From Galbula dea (Eukaryota > Chordata > Aves > Piciformes > Galbulidae), in assembly GCA_013399015.1 (NCBI GenBank), contig VWZX01009108.1, positions 1,604,822 through 1,668,821 of the forward strand: DNA of 64,000 nucleotides. Direction: 5' to 3'. The position numbers and the translations under genes were made by a program. The notes beneath the pieces were generated by a model. The model was not told the DNA's origin. It did not search any database and saw nothing but the letters and a program-made list of their open reading frames with translations. Shown piece by piece: positions 1 to 13,021 of the stretch (the first letter of the stretch is position 1; every line of letters starts with the position of its first letter).

Positions 1-3000
1 GGGCACCATCCTCCCCAGCCTGGCTGCACTGGGAGATCTGCTACACCAAGGACATGCCCATTCTTGGGAAGGACTCTTCCAACTGATTCCTTAACCAAAA
101 GCTTATAAGCAAAGGACCTCACTGCTCTGCAGAGCCCAAACTGAGGACAAGTGAAAGCCAGCTTGAACCCTGGATGAAAATGAAGCAGCCAGAGGCAGCT
201 GATGGGACCCAAAGCAAGCAGCCACTCCCCACAGCTACCATAAAAAGCATCAGTGTCACCACGTTGCATCTGCAATTATTTTAAGCAACCAGCTGTAGCA
301 AAATACCAATAAATGAGGTTCATTCCTCCTTTCTGGTAACAGTACAACTTGTACTAAACCCTCCTGTCAGCAAGAAATAGTCCATTTAAGAAAGCAGCAC
401 AGCATCAATTTACCAAGGGAGCAAACAATACCTTCATGTTGCTATGCCTGTTAACCTTTGATTTACAGCCAGGGGTTTTGTTTTTTAAATTAAGATGCTT
501 ATATCCTGAAGGGGAACAAAGTTCACCCTAGTAAATTAACATCTGCTATAAATAATGCACTGCCAGAGAGCCAAAGAACATTTACAAAGCACTAAAAGCA
601 GGTGACTGAGCATTAAACACTTCTTCTCTGAGGAACTTCAAAAGATAACAAAGAGCTGAAAACTGAACTTTTTCTTGACACACAGTTTTTGGTAGAACTA
701 GAGTCAGCTCCAGATTATTTGCTTTGTAGTTGCTGTCAAGAGAGACCTGAGCAAGGCAATGTAGGGAAGGTGAATGGAAAGCAGAAGCTTCCAGGGACAA
801 TTTGTTGACCCCATTTGTAGGCTGTAACACTGACTGATCTCCTGAAGCAATTTTTCTTGCTAAAAAGCTTCCAAGATGAGTCCTTCTCCTTCCCTAGCCC
901 CAGAGGAAGCTTTACACAAGACTCCTGGAGACCAACCCTGCCCTCTCTCCCTTTTTATCATGGGAGAATCTAGCTCAGCAATTTCTTATGCTGTATAGGT
1001 ATGGGTAACAGGAGGAAGGAGTGAGCAGATCAGATGGCATTGGCCTCCCTGCCAGTGGAAGCACTAAAGGGGGCATCTTTTTCTGTACCTAAATCCATGG
1101 AGCTCACTGCTCTCCTACCCAAGAGACCCCTGTCACTGCTGCACCATCTTCAAAAGGCAAAATCAAAGGCATAATTCATCTTCTCAAACAAGCACTGTTT
1201 TGTGGGTGTGCTGAAGTCTTTGGTGAAGAAACATAAAACACAACTGCAACAAGAGCTCAGATTGCTGCTTTAGACTCTAATGGCTTGAGAACAGTAATTA
1301 AGGCTTCTTCCTGACTTCATAACTATGCCATAATGCATTTATCAAAAGCACATTACCACAGAGGACACATTCCCTCTTTCTGCAATGTTTCCACAGCTCC
1401 CTTTGGACACTCCCAGTAAATAAAATCTTCCCTGGTCCAATTAAAGCAAGCATAAATCCAAATCCTCTCTCTGGAGCTACCTGCTTCTGAATGCACTGCT
1501 GTGTCAAATTCTTAAATGGCAAATGGGTAAGTGCTCTGAACAGAGTAAAACATCTCCTTCCCAGCATAACTCTGGGATGAAGAGCCTTTCTTAAGAGCCA
1601 CAAGGAGGAGGGAGAGGAGTGGTACTTGGGAGCTTTGTTTTCATCACCAAAGGAGGAGAGGTTTTGACAGCAGAGAGACTATTGTCAAGTGCATTTGGAC
1701 TCATGTCAAACCTCTGCCTTGACAAATTGGACTGGGAGTCCTTTCAGAGTGAAAGGTGCATGAGAGGACAACATGCAGTGCAGAGCCATTTCTCCACTTC
1801 AAGGAAAAGCAGAAGGGAATTCCAGAGCTCTCTTCCCTTCCCTCCCATCCAACTGCCTCCAACAAGCAGAGCCCAGCAGCAAGCATCCTCCCACCAGTCC
1901 CTTCCCCATGCAAATCCCACTCTCTTGTCGTGGGGAACACAAACTGCAGCTGCCAGCTGAGCTCCAGGAGGAGCCACACACACACGTGAACCTCCCACTG
2001 TGCAGTGACTGCTACTGAAAGTGCAAATACAAGTGGGTGAATGCTGGCATTGAACCACGCAGAGTGGAGCTAAAATGAGGGCTATGGAGAGTCCAGAACA
2101 CCTGCACCTGGGCAGCTCAGTGCACTCTAGCCCAAACATGCTTTAACAAGGTGGGGAGGAAAAGGGCAGAAAATGCAAAATACACATGACTTTCCTCACC
2201 AAAACAGGCTTTGAATTAGCCATCCTGCAGCAACAGCCCACAAGATTTTAGGATGGAGGTAACTGGGAGTAAATTACCCTTTCTTTGAGCCCAGGAAAGA
2301 TTAGTTTAGACCAAACAGGTTCTCTGTTCCAGGAGTGATCCTTGATCTTTGCCATACTCTGGTTTGGCCACACACTTCTCCCTCCTGTCTCTTAGCTGCT
2401 GCTGCTGCATTTGGCAGTTTAAATGTAGGATTATTAGTCTTATGTCAGTAGTGAAGCCAGAGGTAACAAAACTCAGTTCACATAAGGATGCAGAGTGCTT
2501 AGCATCCCTTCCCAGTTAATCTGTGGTGTTTGCTGCCTTGGTGTGAAAGGTTTTACACTGATGAGTTCTGACTGCTCCTTACTACAGGGAGAACTGTGGG
2601 CAGTAACCCGAGCAGGATGCTTTAGAGAGTAGTTCTGCCTCCCCTGGTTCGAGTTTCCTTTGCAAATATGCCAGAACTCTCTAGCAAACAGAGGAAGGCA
2701 AAGCAGGCAGGCACAGCATGCTCTGGGCTTTTTGGCTCTGGTTTGCAGGGGATGAGGGGGAAGATTTGTTGAAAAATAAACCTAGAACAAATTCTAGAAA
2801 CACTGGGGGTGAAAGGAGAGCACTGGAATCAGCTAAATGAAAAGCATAATTCAAATGCTGACATGTACTTCCCAAAGCTTTCTTTAGATGGAAAGGAGCT
2901 GCACCAACCTCCACTTAGAAAGAAAAAAGGAGAGAGGGGGGAAAAAAAACCAAGGTACAGTATTATCCAGGAGCTGTTCCTGAGGCCTCCATCCAGAAAC

Positions 3001-6000
3001 AGACTCCCAAGCTTTCATTCAATAAGGTACTGCTACAACAAAATTACCTCCTGGGTGCTAATGGTCTCTTAGTTATAAACAACCTCTTTAAATAAGGAAA
3101 AAAAAGGGAATTTGCCACACATTTACTCTAATAAATCCTTCCTCCATTCAGTGCTTCCCAACAGGAGCTGGTCTACCAACTATCATCACCAGTAATTCTC
3201 TCTCACCAGGGGGAAAGTAAAATAAAAAATTCAGACCATAAAAATATCTCTTTTATTGCAGGAGAAAGTTTATTATGAGCCTTCATGCTGCCTGGCTGAT
3301 GTCTGTGCACACTGATGGTCTCCTCTTTCCCCATTAATTGCCTGCACAGGGAGAAAGGAAGAAATGCTGACCATGTAAGGTGCATCCAGAGACTCAAGGT
3401 AATCCTGCTCATTCAGGTTTATTTATAATAACAAGTACTTTATTTACACCAAGAAGAATAGGTCCAAATGCTCCTGGCAAAAGGATCCCTTTAGGGTAGC
3501 TGGGTAAGTTGCCACCCTGCCTGTGCCAGGTATTCCCATCCTGAACCACCTACTCTTGGCATATGCCAGAAAAAGGGGGAAAAAATAAATCCCTTCCAAT
3601 TTCCCAGAGCTCCTGACAGTTCCTACCTGCTTGGTTTATCCTCTGCCAGCTCCAGATTTCTGGGCCAGTGCCCTACTCAGGAGAACATCTCTCTTCAGGA
3701 CAGCCAGCTTGCTTTCTAGCTTAGCCAGAGCAGAAGGCCAGGCTGCAGAAACCCCAGAGGAGCTCGTGGTGACACTGTGCAGGGACTGCACCTAACAGGC
3801 TCCTACCCAGAGCTCCAAACTCCTGGAAACACCCTTGCTCTCCAGCCTTTGCCAGCTCAGCACACATGCCAGAGACAAGAGTGGCTGTGCCAGCTCTCCC
3901 CAGGACTGCTCACACATGCCAAGGGCAGGTGGTGACAGAGCAGGACCATGTCATGCAAATGCCCCACACATTTCCAGCAGGGGCAAGGACCAACCTGCAT
4001 GCAAAGCCTCCCACTGTCAGAAGAGCTGCCCAGGCACAGAGACAAGCTGAGGGAACAAGCACTGCCCAATCCATGGTGCCCTTTGCAGGGTTCTTGCACC
4101 ACACTCCTAACCAGAGAACAAACACCAGGAGGTCAAACTGAGCTGGAGAGAAGCGGCTTGGACTAAGCTAGGCTGGTCAAATCAGCCTCCATGGGGAACA
4201 AGGCAGCAGCCCTGGGGTTGGGCAAAGAGCTGTCAAGGCAAGGAGCAAGATACATTTTCCTTAAGCAAAGCCCAGGCAGAAAGGCAACTTGTGTTCTCCA
4301 AAGGCATAAGCTTATTGCTCACAAAAAAGTTTACACAGGCTAAAAGAACTCACACTAATAAAGTTTTATCACTTCCTACACCCAGTCCTCATGAGAGTCC
4401 CAGCAAAGCTTTGTGGACAACCACAGCAAGAGCCTGGGATGTGCTGGCTGCATCCCATCAGAAGGGGAAGCAGAGAAAAAAAAAAACCCTGCTGTCAATC
4501 AAGAAAGTCAAACAGATATTCAGGATATACTCAGTCCCAAATTAGAAAAGGGAGGGGGGAAAAAAAAACCCCAAACATCCATGCTTGTAAGCTGGTCACA
4601 CCCTTAAGCTCCCCAGAGAAGTTTTACAGCTTGTAAAAGCCTCATGATTCATTGGGAAAGAAACCACAGTTTGTGCTGCAGCCACACAAGCAGAAGCTTT
4701 CACAGGGAGGAAGGGATGCCTCAGATAAACTGGACTGTGAGGGGATATGTAAAGAGCACTAACACATTTCAGAGCTATCTACAAACACAAAAGAATGGAA
4801 ACTAAAAGGGTTCCTGCCCATAGCCACATGATACTTTCTGGAGAGAACACCACACTCCTTTCTTTAGGCAGAACTTTCCTTTCCAGCTTGCACCACTTAG
4901 CCATCCATTATCAGCCCCAAACCAACAGTGCACAGGAGACTCCTTTAATGAACAGCATGAGCAAGAAACACAAAGATGTGGAGCAAGATTTAAAGCATAA
5001 ATGGCTCAGGCACTCTTGTATTTTACAGAAGGTCATTCACTGGGCCTTTATACTTCATTTATCAAATTAGATCTGAATTGGTGCAGTCATCTTTGATTCA
5101 AGAAACCATCACACACGTTTTCCCTTCAAAAGAAGAAATAAATACTTTATCTGTAAAGCACTTTGCAGCAGAGGATCTCTGAGGCCTTCCCTGGCACTCT
5201 GCCTCCTCAAACCACCCAGGCAAGCAGCTGCTTACCCTACACATAGCCTTCAGAGGTGCAAAGAAGTTAAGTGTTTAGCCCCTAATGGCTTGGGCAGTCA
5301 CACAGCCACATCTCAGACCTACAGCTCCTCCCCCAAGATGCACCTGACTGAGCCAATTACCCACTAACAAGTAGGATTTTATAGCCTCTATTTTTTTTCC
5401 TAGTGCTTTCCTTGTCACCATAAACATCCCAGTGTTTGCTCACAAGTTGTTCCATTAGAAACAAATATGCTGCCACTCTAGGGCAGTGGAATTTGCTGCA
5501 GAAAATCATCCCAGAGAGCAGCAGTATCTTGCCAGCCACCTGCACCACCTCCCCCTTTAACTCAAAGCCAGAGGCATGTTACAATTACATTACTCCAGCA
5601 AGCAACCTCATTATTATGGCCATAGCCACTGTGATTTAATAATTTAAACAAAAGATACAGACAATGAAAGGAATATAGTCAGCAGCACAGCACTTCATTA
5701 CTGCTGGAACCAGTATTCATGATCTCCAAAACCAAAGATGGGCTAGAAAATTACATGCCCAAATGCATCCCTTCAAGATTACAACTTAATCACATCAGGT
5801 TCAGCTTTAAAAACCTGATCATCTTTTGTGGCTTGTTATTTTTTACAGGGTGAAGAAAAGCTCTGAGAGATAATAAATCATTTAATGCACTGGTGGAAGC
5901 AGCTTACTTATGAAACAGGACTTGCAATGCAAAAAATGAAGCAGGAAGCATCACCTTCACACCTCACCCTTCCTCACTCACTGCTGTTGAAGACTGCCTC

Positions 6001-6031
6001 TCCAACTTGCCCACTGCCTCCTCCAGCAGGT

Positions 6032-6059
6032 CAGGGACAGGGACAGGGACAGGGACAGG
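6032..6059 (+). repeat. (GGGACA)n simple repeat, G-quadruplex capable
   Basis: Four complete GGGACA units are followed by a partial one. This gives four GGG tracts with three-base ACA loops (6034, 6040, 6046, 6052), the canonical G3N3 quadruplex pattern. Confidence 0.9.
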
Positions 6060-9000
6060 TTCATCGTGCTCTCTGAGCTATGTGAGGAATGAGCTGAAAT
6101 GCAAGGCAGCCACCCAAAGGTGGCCAAGGGCTTTGAAAGCTCTAGACCATGCTGGAGGGAGAAGCTGAGCTAGTAGAAATGCTTTGGACACGTAACCACA
6201 GCCCAAATCCAAGACTGAGGACAATATGTTATTAAGTAAAGTTTAATTATATCCACAAACATAACATTTCTAGCTGAGGCACACAACCATGTCTCTGCAG
6301 ATTTCTTTGTTCTTCTAGCAGCCCCATTAAGAAATTAGGTTTGTGTTCACTTTCATAGCCCAGAACACACATTTATCTGGTACTCAATTTGCTCCTGGTT
6401 TGTTTCCATAGGAATTTTACTGGTTCCATATTAATTAAATTATGTCAGAAACAGAAAACACTTCATAAAGGACCCTCTAATCAGTGGCTAATAAGGGCAG
6501 GCTGCAATACAGCATTTACCTAACATTGGGAAGGCTATTGGCAAAGGACAAAGCACAACTCCAAAGAACAAGCTACTGTCTCCCTACCAAGCAAGGGCAG
6601 AAATTAAGGAGGCTTTAATTATTACATTTGCAATGCTTTGGGTTAGATGAGCTCCATCTCCAACAAGTATCATTCCCTGGAGAAAGAAGAACCTGTAACA
6701 TAAAGACCATGTATTTTGCTGTCAAGAGACACTCTGCAGGAACAGTGAGTCAGCAGCAGACACCAGCTAGGTCTCTCCAGCCACCCAACAACCACTGCAT
6801 GAGCTTTAGTGGGGAAGTTTCCCACTCTCAAAGACCCAAGTATAAAACAGTCCCATGGAAAGGCTGCCCACTCTCCCCAAAACACACCCAGTGACCTGAC
6901 TGCCATGGAAGCAATGCAAGCACTTCTGAATATTTTCTCTTTCCACACACTTCCAAGTGTGCAAGCAAAGAGTGCACCCTCCCTTCTAATGGATGAGGCA
7001 AAACCCATTTAATGACACTGATCTTTATAAGTCAGCAGAGACTGCAGAAATGGCTCATTTGGGAAATTTTTCTTCCTGAAAGCTTCTGTGCACTATAATA
7101 AAGCAACTATTGCAAGCATTTATTTATTAATACAGCAAGATTTATTTATGAGAGAGCTGCAATCAGCTTAACCTCTGAAAGCACAGCTTGCTGTAGCTTA
7201 GCCCCTGGCCAGAGTTTCTCATCTGCTTTTACATCAGAAAGCAGCATCCACTTGCTCAGGGGTTAGTTGAGCATAGCCCAGGCAACACCCTCAGCACTTG
7301 CTCTGACCCAAGGCTGCCAAAACCAGTGGGCAGCCTGCAGTCACCCAAGCCCCACTTTTATGCCAGGCTTCAATATGGGAAGAGGGAAAGATGCAGACTG
7401 TGCAGCCAAGAAAAGCTGGTAAGCAGCAGTCAGGGTGTGTACAATGGTGTTCCTGAAAGGAGCTGGAGAGCTGCCACTTTCATGGCAAGCAGTATTATGA
7501 AGGGCTCTTAGTGTAAGTTAAGTTACCCAAATCCTGCTTTTCTGAGAGAGGAAGACCAACATCAGATGGTCACAGCACAGAAGAGGCAACACCAGCACGT
7601 CTCTGCTGGGCTGAACACCTCTCAGAGCTACCAGCAACAGGAGTTTGGCAACAACAGAGCCACTTGATTTAAAGTAACTGTACTATTAAGTTAATATACC
7701 CCTTCATAATACAGACTAGCTTATATTTAAAAGAAAGGGAAAAGCACAGGGAGCTATTTCAATTCATAAGAGGCAACCATTCAGGTAACACTAAGGAGTG
7801 GGGAGGGGAAGTTCTCCCAATGGTTTTGCTACATTCTTCCATCATGATTTCACAAAGCCTGAGGAGTTAAATAAAAGCCCATTTTAGATGTTCAGGAGAG
7901 CAGACCCTGCTCATACTCATGCTCACATACTGCCACAACTCTCTCCATGACAAGAGGCAAACCTAAATGAAAGCGTTGCCCAGTTCCCCAGTATCAGTAT
8001 CCTACTTTATCACTGGTAAACAGCCATGGTGATAACAGTAAGACTAAGCACAGCTGTCTGGAGAGATGGCAGGCACTGCATTGCCCAGGCCATGAAATTA
8101 AACACAAGCCTCACTTGAACAAACACAGAACAGCCACAGATTTAAAAGCAAGGGCAGTTTTTCCCACCAGCAGTAGCTCAGGATCATTAAAGTGTTTCCT
8201 GTTGTCCCACCTCCTGAACTTCCTCCCATCCTGTCCAGGGAATAAAGCCTTTGTTCCTCACCACGACCTGCAGCTAACAGCCATCCCACCCAGACACCAG
8301 CATTAACAAGTCCCTCCAGCAGTACTGGGGCAGTCCCTGCCCTCCAGGTTATCGGTTCAGCTCTGCAGAGCAGCAGGGCTATGCCCACCACGACCTTGCA
8401 AAGGGACACCCTCCACACCCTGCTGCTTCTGGCTCCTCACAACAAAACCACTGGTAACACAGGCTAAAATTGAGCACCCCTGTCCTCAGAAGCCAGGGAG
8501 GGAAAGAACTGCTCATCTCTGCCTCTGACACAAAGCAGCAAATCAACTATAACAGATGATGTTTAGCATATTAAGTACATATGGAAAAAAGGTTGAGAAG
8601 TCAACGTTTGTCACTGCTGGATGTCCCTCAGAGCCTCATCCCTGAGCCCCTGGAAAGGCAATAGGGTGCTCAGAGCAATGGGGAGCACAAAAGAAAAGGT
8701 TGCCTTGAAACAAAAGAGGAATGGCTCAAGAAGTTTGTTTCACATGTAGAGGAAATGAGCAGAAGGAACGGGAAGTAGCATTTTAAAAGCCCACCTGAGA
8801 GAATGGCATCAGACAACTGCCCAAGGGACAGCAGAATCACCACAGCCAGCTACTGACCATTTATGGCCCAAGAACTGCAATGGTTCTGCTAGGGCCCAGG
8901 TGTTGCATTTTCTTATCCAGGAGCCTCACCCACAGGCAAGAGTGCTCTTGGGCACCCACCTTCACTGCCCATGGAACTGCCCCTCTGCTGAACACCTCCT

Positions 9001-12000
9001 CAGCTCCAAAACCTGCAGGGACACACTTGTCTGCTGCTGAGGTGGCCACAAAGGGACTCGTATAACCCCTGAGAGGTGACTGCCCACGGGGCAGCAACAT
9101 CCTGGGGTGCTGGAGAGCCCCAAAGGCACTCAGACAGGAGCATCTCTGCCCACATTCTCTTCCATTTCACTCATTAGTTTCTCACCAGCACAGCTGCTGA
9201 TTAAAGCTTCCACTGACAACTGAAGACTCAAAGGCAAATAAAAAACCCTACACTTCTTAATCTGATTCATGCTTTTTTAATGACTGGAGTTCCTATCATG
9301 TGGAAAGCATCTTCTGCAGGATACTACTCTGACCACTGCTGCTCAGAAATATAAAAAGACTTGCTAATCCTCTGGTAAACTTCTCACAGAAGTATTTATA
9401 TCAGCACCCCTCTATTTTTTTCCCCAACAATAATCTAATTCATGTGCTTCTTATCTTAGCTATGAAACAGCAGGTTCAATCCAAGATCACAGCTCATTTA
9501 GATCACTGGAACCTTGCTGGAAACATCCAGCAAGTCATTCCTGCTGTGACATTTCTACTTTTGACAAGAGTTATTTCCATGCCCAGTGTGGGCAGGGAAC
9601 TGGGAGGACTTGCACACATCAGCACAGTCACTGCCCCTCACTGAGGATGCACAGAAGAGCCAAATTTTCTAAGGGACTCTACCTGGGTCTAGTCCCATGT
9701 TAATAAGCATTCTGGCAGCATATCCCAGAAATAACCTTCAGCAGTTACCTAGAAACATAATCCAGCAAAACAGACATCAAAATAACAGAAAAGAAAACCA
9801 CTTTTATTGGTAGCTTGTGTTCTAGCTATATATAGGAGAATTAGGAGACAAACTAGAGCCACTGATCAAGGGAAGAGCTCAAATTCATTTGAAGTTCTCT
9901 TGTAAACACAGAGGGGCTGGCAGAAAGTTTCCCTTTCCTTGCTCTTTGACTCACTCCATGAGCTCTTAAGAATAGAGCTGAACCTTATGGGCCTGTACAG
10001 GACTTAAGAGCACAAAGTGGACCTTAAGCTCTAGAAAAAGAGGCTCACTTCAGCTCATTGCCTGCTAAGCACTTACCAGTTAAATCATCCAGACTAGATT
10101 AAATTTTCCAATCCAATACATTGAAAGCCCTCCTTCAGCACTGACCAGTTCTCCTTTGCTCTAGGGCTCCCATCCCCATTACTTCCTTTCTAATCTGAAT
10201 AAATATGGTATTTGCATCCTCCTCTTCTTTATTTTAATAAGCAGAACTACTGGGATGGTGCAGAAACAGCACTGCCAAAGGATCTTCTTCAGCTCCTCAG
10301 AGCACTCCTGATCTGCATATTGATTTCAGCTCCCCATTCTTCATAGACAAAATAGATACACCAGAGAGTCTGTCAATACATCTGCTGGTGCATCTTCTTC
10401 TCTACTCAGAGATAAATTCATCCTGCAGCACACAGTCCCTTGGTGAGAGCTGGTACTTTTTGGACAGCTTCCACTTGAGACTGTAAAGCTGAGATGCCAT
10501 CAGAAGTGGTCACATCCATGCAGCCACACCCATCAAAACACTTTTAGTGCTAAGGCTCAGCCAAGGTTATCTCACTGATAACCTACAGACACTCTAGGGA
10601 CATCTGTGCCATGTGCACATCCTGCACATTGATGTTTCAAAGGACACAACCCAAAACTTGGCTGTAGCATGTTATTTCCCAGCACTGCCTCAGAGTGCTG
10701 TGTGAGACATGCTCCACTCAGCCTTCAGAAAGGAAGTTGGCCTTGACTCAGAGGGATGGATGTGCTTTGGGTAAGGGCACACACTTAGCAGGGTGCTGCT
10801 GCCCATTCACAATTTTACACCTTCCTGAACATCATCTTTTCAGTCAAAAGAAATGCTTCTAGTGATTAAGACCACAGACCTCAGAAATTAATCATTCCTG
10901 TACTCCACCAAGATCCATCACAAGGCAGCCTGCCTCTGGAAAATTAACTGCTCTGAGTCATTCTAACATTTACACAATTTATGGCTTTTCATACATCCTT
11001 TTACTCAGGTAGAATCCTCTCTTCAATGCTTCTCTCCAACCATCAAGCATTTACTGAATCTGGCATCAATATTCAACCCATGCTCCTCCTCCTTCTCTCT
11101 GGCTGAAGAGAGATGGTGGGGATTCCACCTAAAGGCCTAGGGTGGGTTCTCCTCAAAGCCAAAAAGTTTTGCCCAGTGGAAGTAAGATTAGACCCTAACC
11201 AGGTCCCATCCATGATGACACAGGGGAGCTTGCAATGGATGAAGGAAGACAATACAAGGGAAGAGAATCACAAAGCAGGATAGTTTCATCATATAAGTGT
11301 GTATTCTAGACTATGAAAAGCAGCTGACATCACCCTTATCTGCATTACATCAAATACATTTTGGGTTCAAAAGCCCTTAAGGCTACAGAGTTCTCAGTTG
11401 TTTTCTCCCCCTCTAGTTCCACTAGCATTAATACTCCTCCTCAGAAGTCTGCTGCTAGCTGCTGCATGGTCTCTCTGGATATCATGAATTAAATTCTCAG
11501 TTCTTCTGACTTTTTCCACTCTTAGAAGGACATTTATCAGGTTAAGCCCAGATTTCTTTCCCTGTCTTACCAGCAGAGTTTTGGATGACTAATCAAAAGA
11601 CTGAATATATTTTAAAGATCTAATTCTCCCATCACTATTTATACTAGTCAATGTCACTTTGACACTATTCTGGCTTTTGACTGCAAAAAAACTCTCCAAC
11701 TTAAATTCCCTTCCACTGAACATGCTCTCACAAGCAGACAGGAGTGCTATTTGCTCTATCTTTCCCTCCCTCAAGTTAGCTTCAGCTGTCACCAAAAACA
11801 CAGTAAGCACTTTCTCTCTTTCTTGGGAACTGTGTGTTCTTGCAGTTACAGTCAGTGGACCAGAAGAATCTGGCATCAGAAAAAGACCTATCTGATTTTT
11901 TGGACTCACAGCAAGAGAAGCTGTCTTGGCCAGCTACAGTCATTAGCACCAAGAACCAAGAATTCACTTAAAGATGCTCTAGGCAATGAATATTGGCTAT

Positions 12001-12680
12001 GCAGTGATCAAACATCCACCTACTACAGATAGAGCTTTGGGGCTTTGATTTCTCTTTCTTCCTGCAGTTAGAAATAACTGAGCAAACACTGTAGGTTGGA
12101 GATTTTCAGAACTCATCCACAAATCACTACCCTGGGTTTAGCAAACAGAAAGTAATCAACAGCTCTTGAGAACCTTTGACATTTGTCTCTTGTTTTCAGC
12201 TGTTCATCTGAAAGCACATTTTGGCTTAATTCAGACTGAGCATTTAAGTCAAGTTGCCTTCTTTCACCTACCTTCCCTGTAATTTCTGTTTCTATCCCAA
12301 GTATAAAGAGGGTAATATGGCCTGCAAAGGCAGCTGCACCCTAGACCTGCCTTGAGATCCTGAATCTAGGAGTGCCCCTTTGTGTCAGGGAAGAGACAGC
12401 TGCTATTTTCACATAACTAATCCCTGTGTGACAATACCTGGATGTTGCAGAGGATCCTACCTCTGGGCAGCAGCAAGGAAAAAGTACAAAAAGACAACAC
12501 AGATACAAACAGTCTTCCTAAAAACTCTGCTCAAGGTTCAGTTTTCCACCATCATTTCTACCATGGTTGCCATCTTTTGGCTCACCACATCCAAGCCCAG
12601 TCCTCAAACACAGGCAACATCTCTGACACCTTTGAAGCAAGTCAGGTCTCCACCCAGATCTGCCCCTACTTTAAGTGGCC

Positions 12681-12737
12681 TTCTCTCACTTGATTAATTG
12701 CCCTTCTCTCACTTAATTAATTGCCCCTTTCCCTCAC
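12681..12737 (+). repeat. tandem repeat, about 22-bp unit, 2.5 copies
   Basis: TTCTCTCACTTGATTAATTG is followed by TTCTCTCACTTAATTAATTG and then a decayed partial copy (CCCTCACATTATT). Confidence 0.75.
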
Positions 12738-12954
12738 ATTATTAAGGCAGAGTAAAAGCAGGTCTGCAAGCACATGCCTTGCTGTCTCCTCCAGGAAGGG
12801 TCCTGCCTCCACTTGACAGGCAGGGTGCCAATGGGAATTTGAAGGAATGTCACAGTGAATTGCAGAGCATCTGCTCTCTGCTGTGCTCAGGACAACCTTC
12901 TCTGTAGAGCTTTTCCATCAGGGGTTGTTCATCAGGTCTTATTTTTAAAGAATC

Positions 12955-13021
12955 TGGGCCAAGTCATCCCTGCTGTAGCTTTAATGACGTCAATGAGCTA
13001 CAGCAGGGGTGAAATTGGGCC
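12955..13021. repeat. near-perfect palindrome with CRE core (MITE-like)
   Basis: The arms CCCTGCTGTAGCT (12968-12980) and AGCTACAGCAGGG (12996-13008) are exact reverse complements around a 15-nt centre that itself holds TGACGTCA (12985-12992). The outer flanks GGGCCAAGTCAT and GTGAAATTGGGCC extend the symmetry imperfectly. The general form resembles palindromic interspersed elements found in reptile and bird genomes; the family name is not known to me. Confidence 0.75.
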
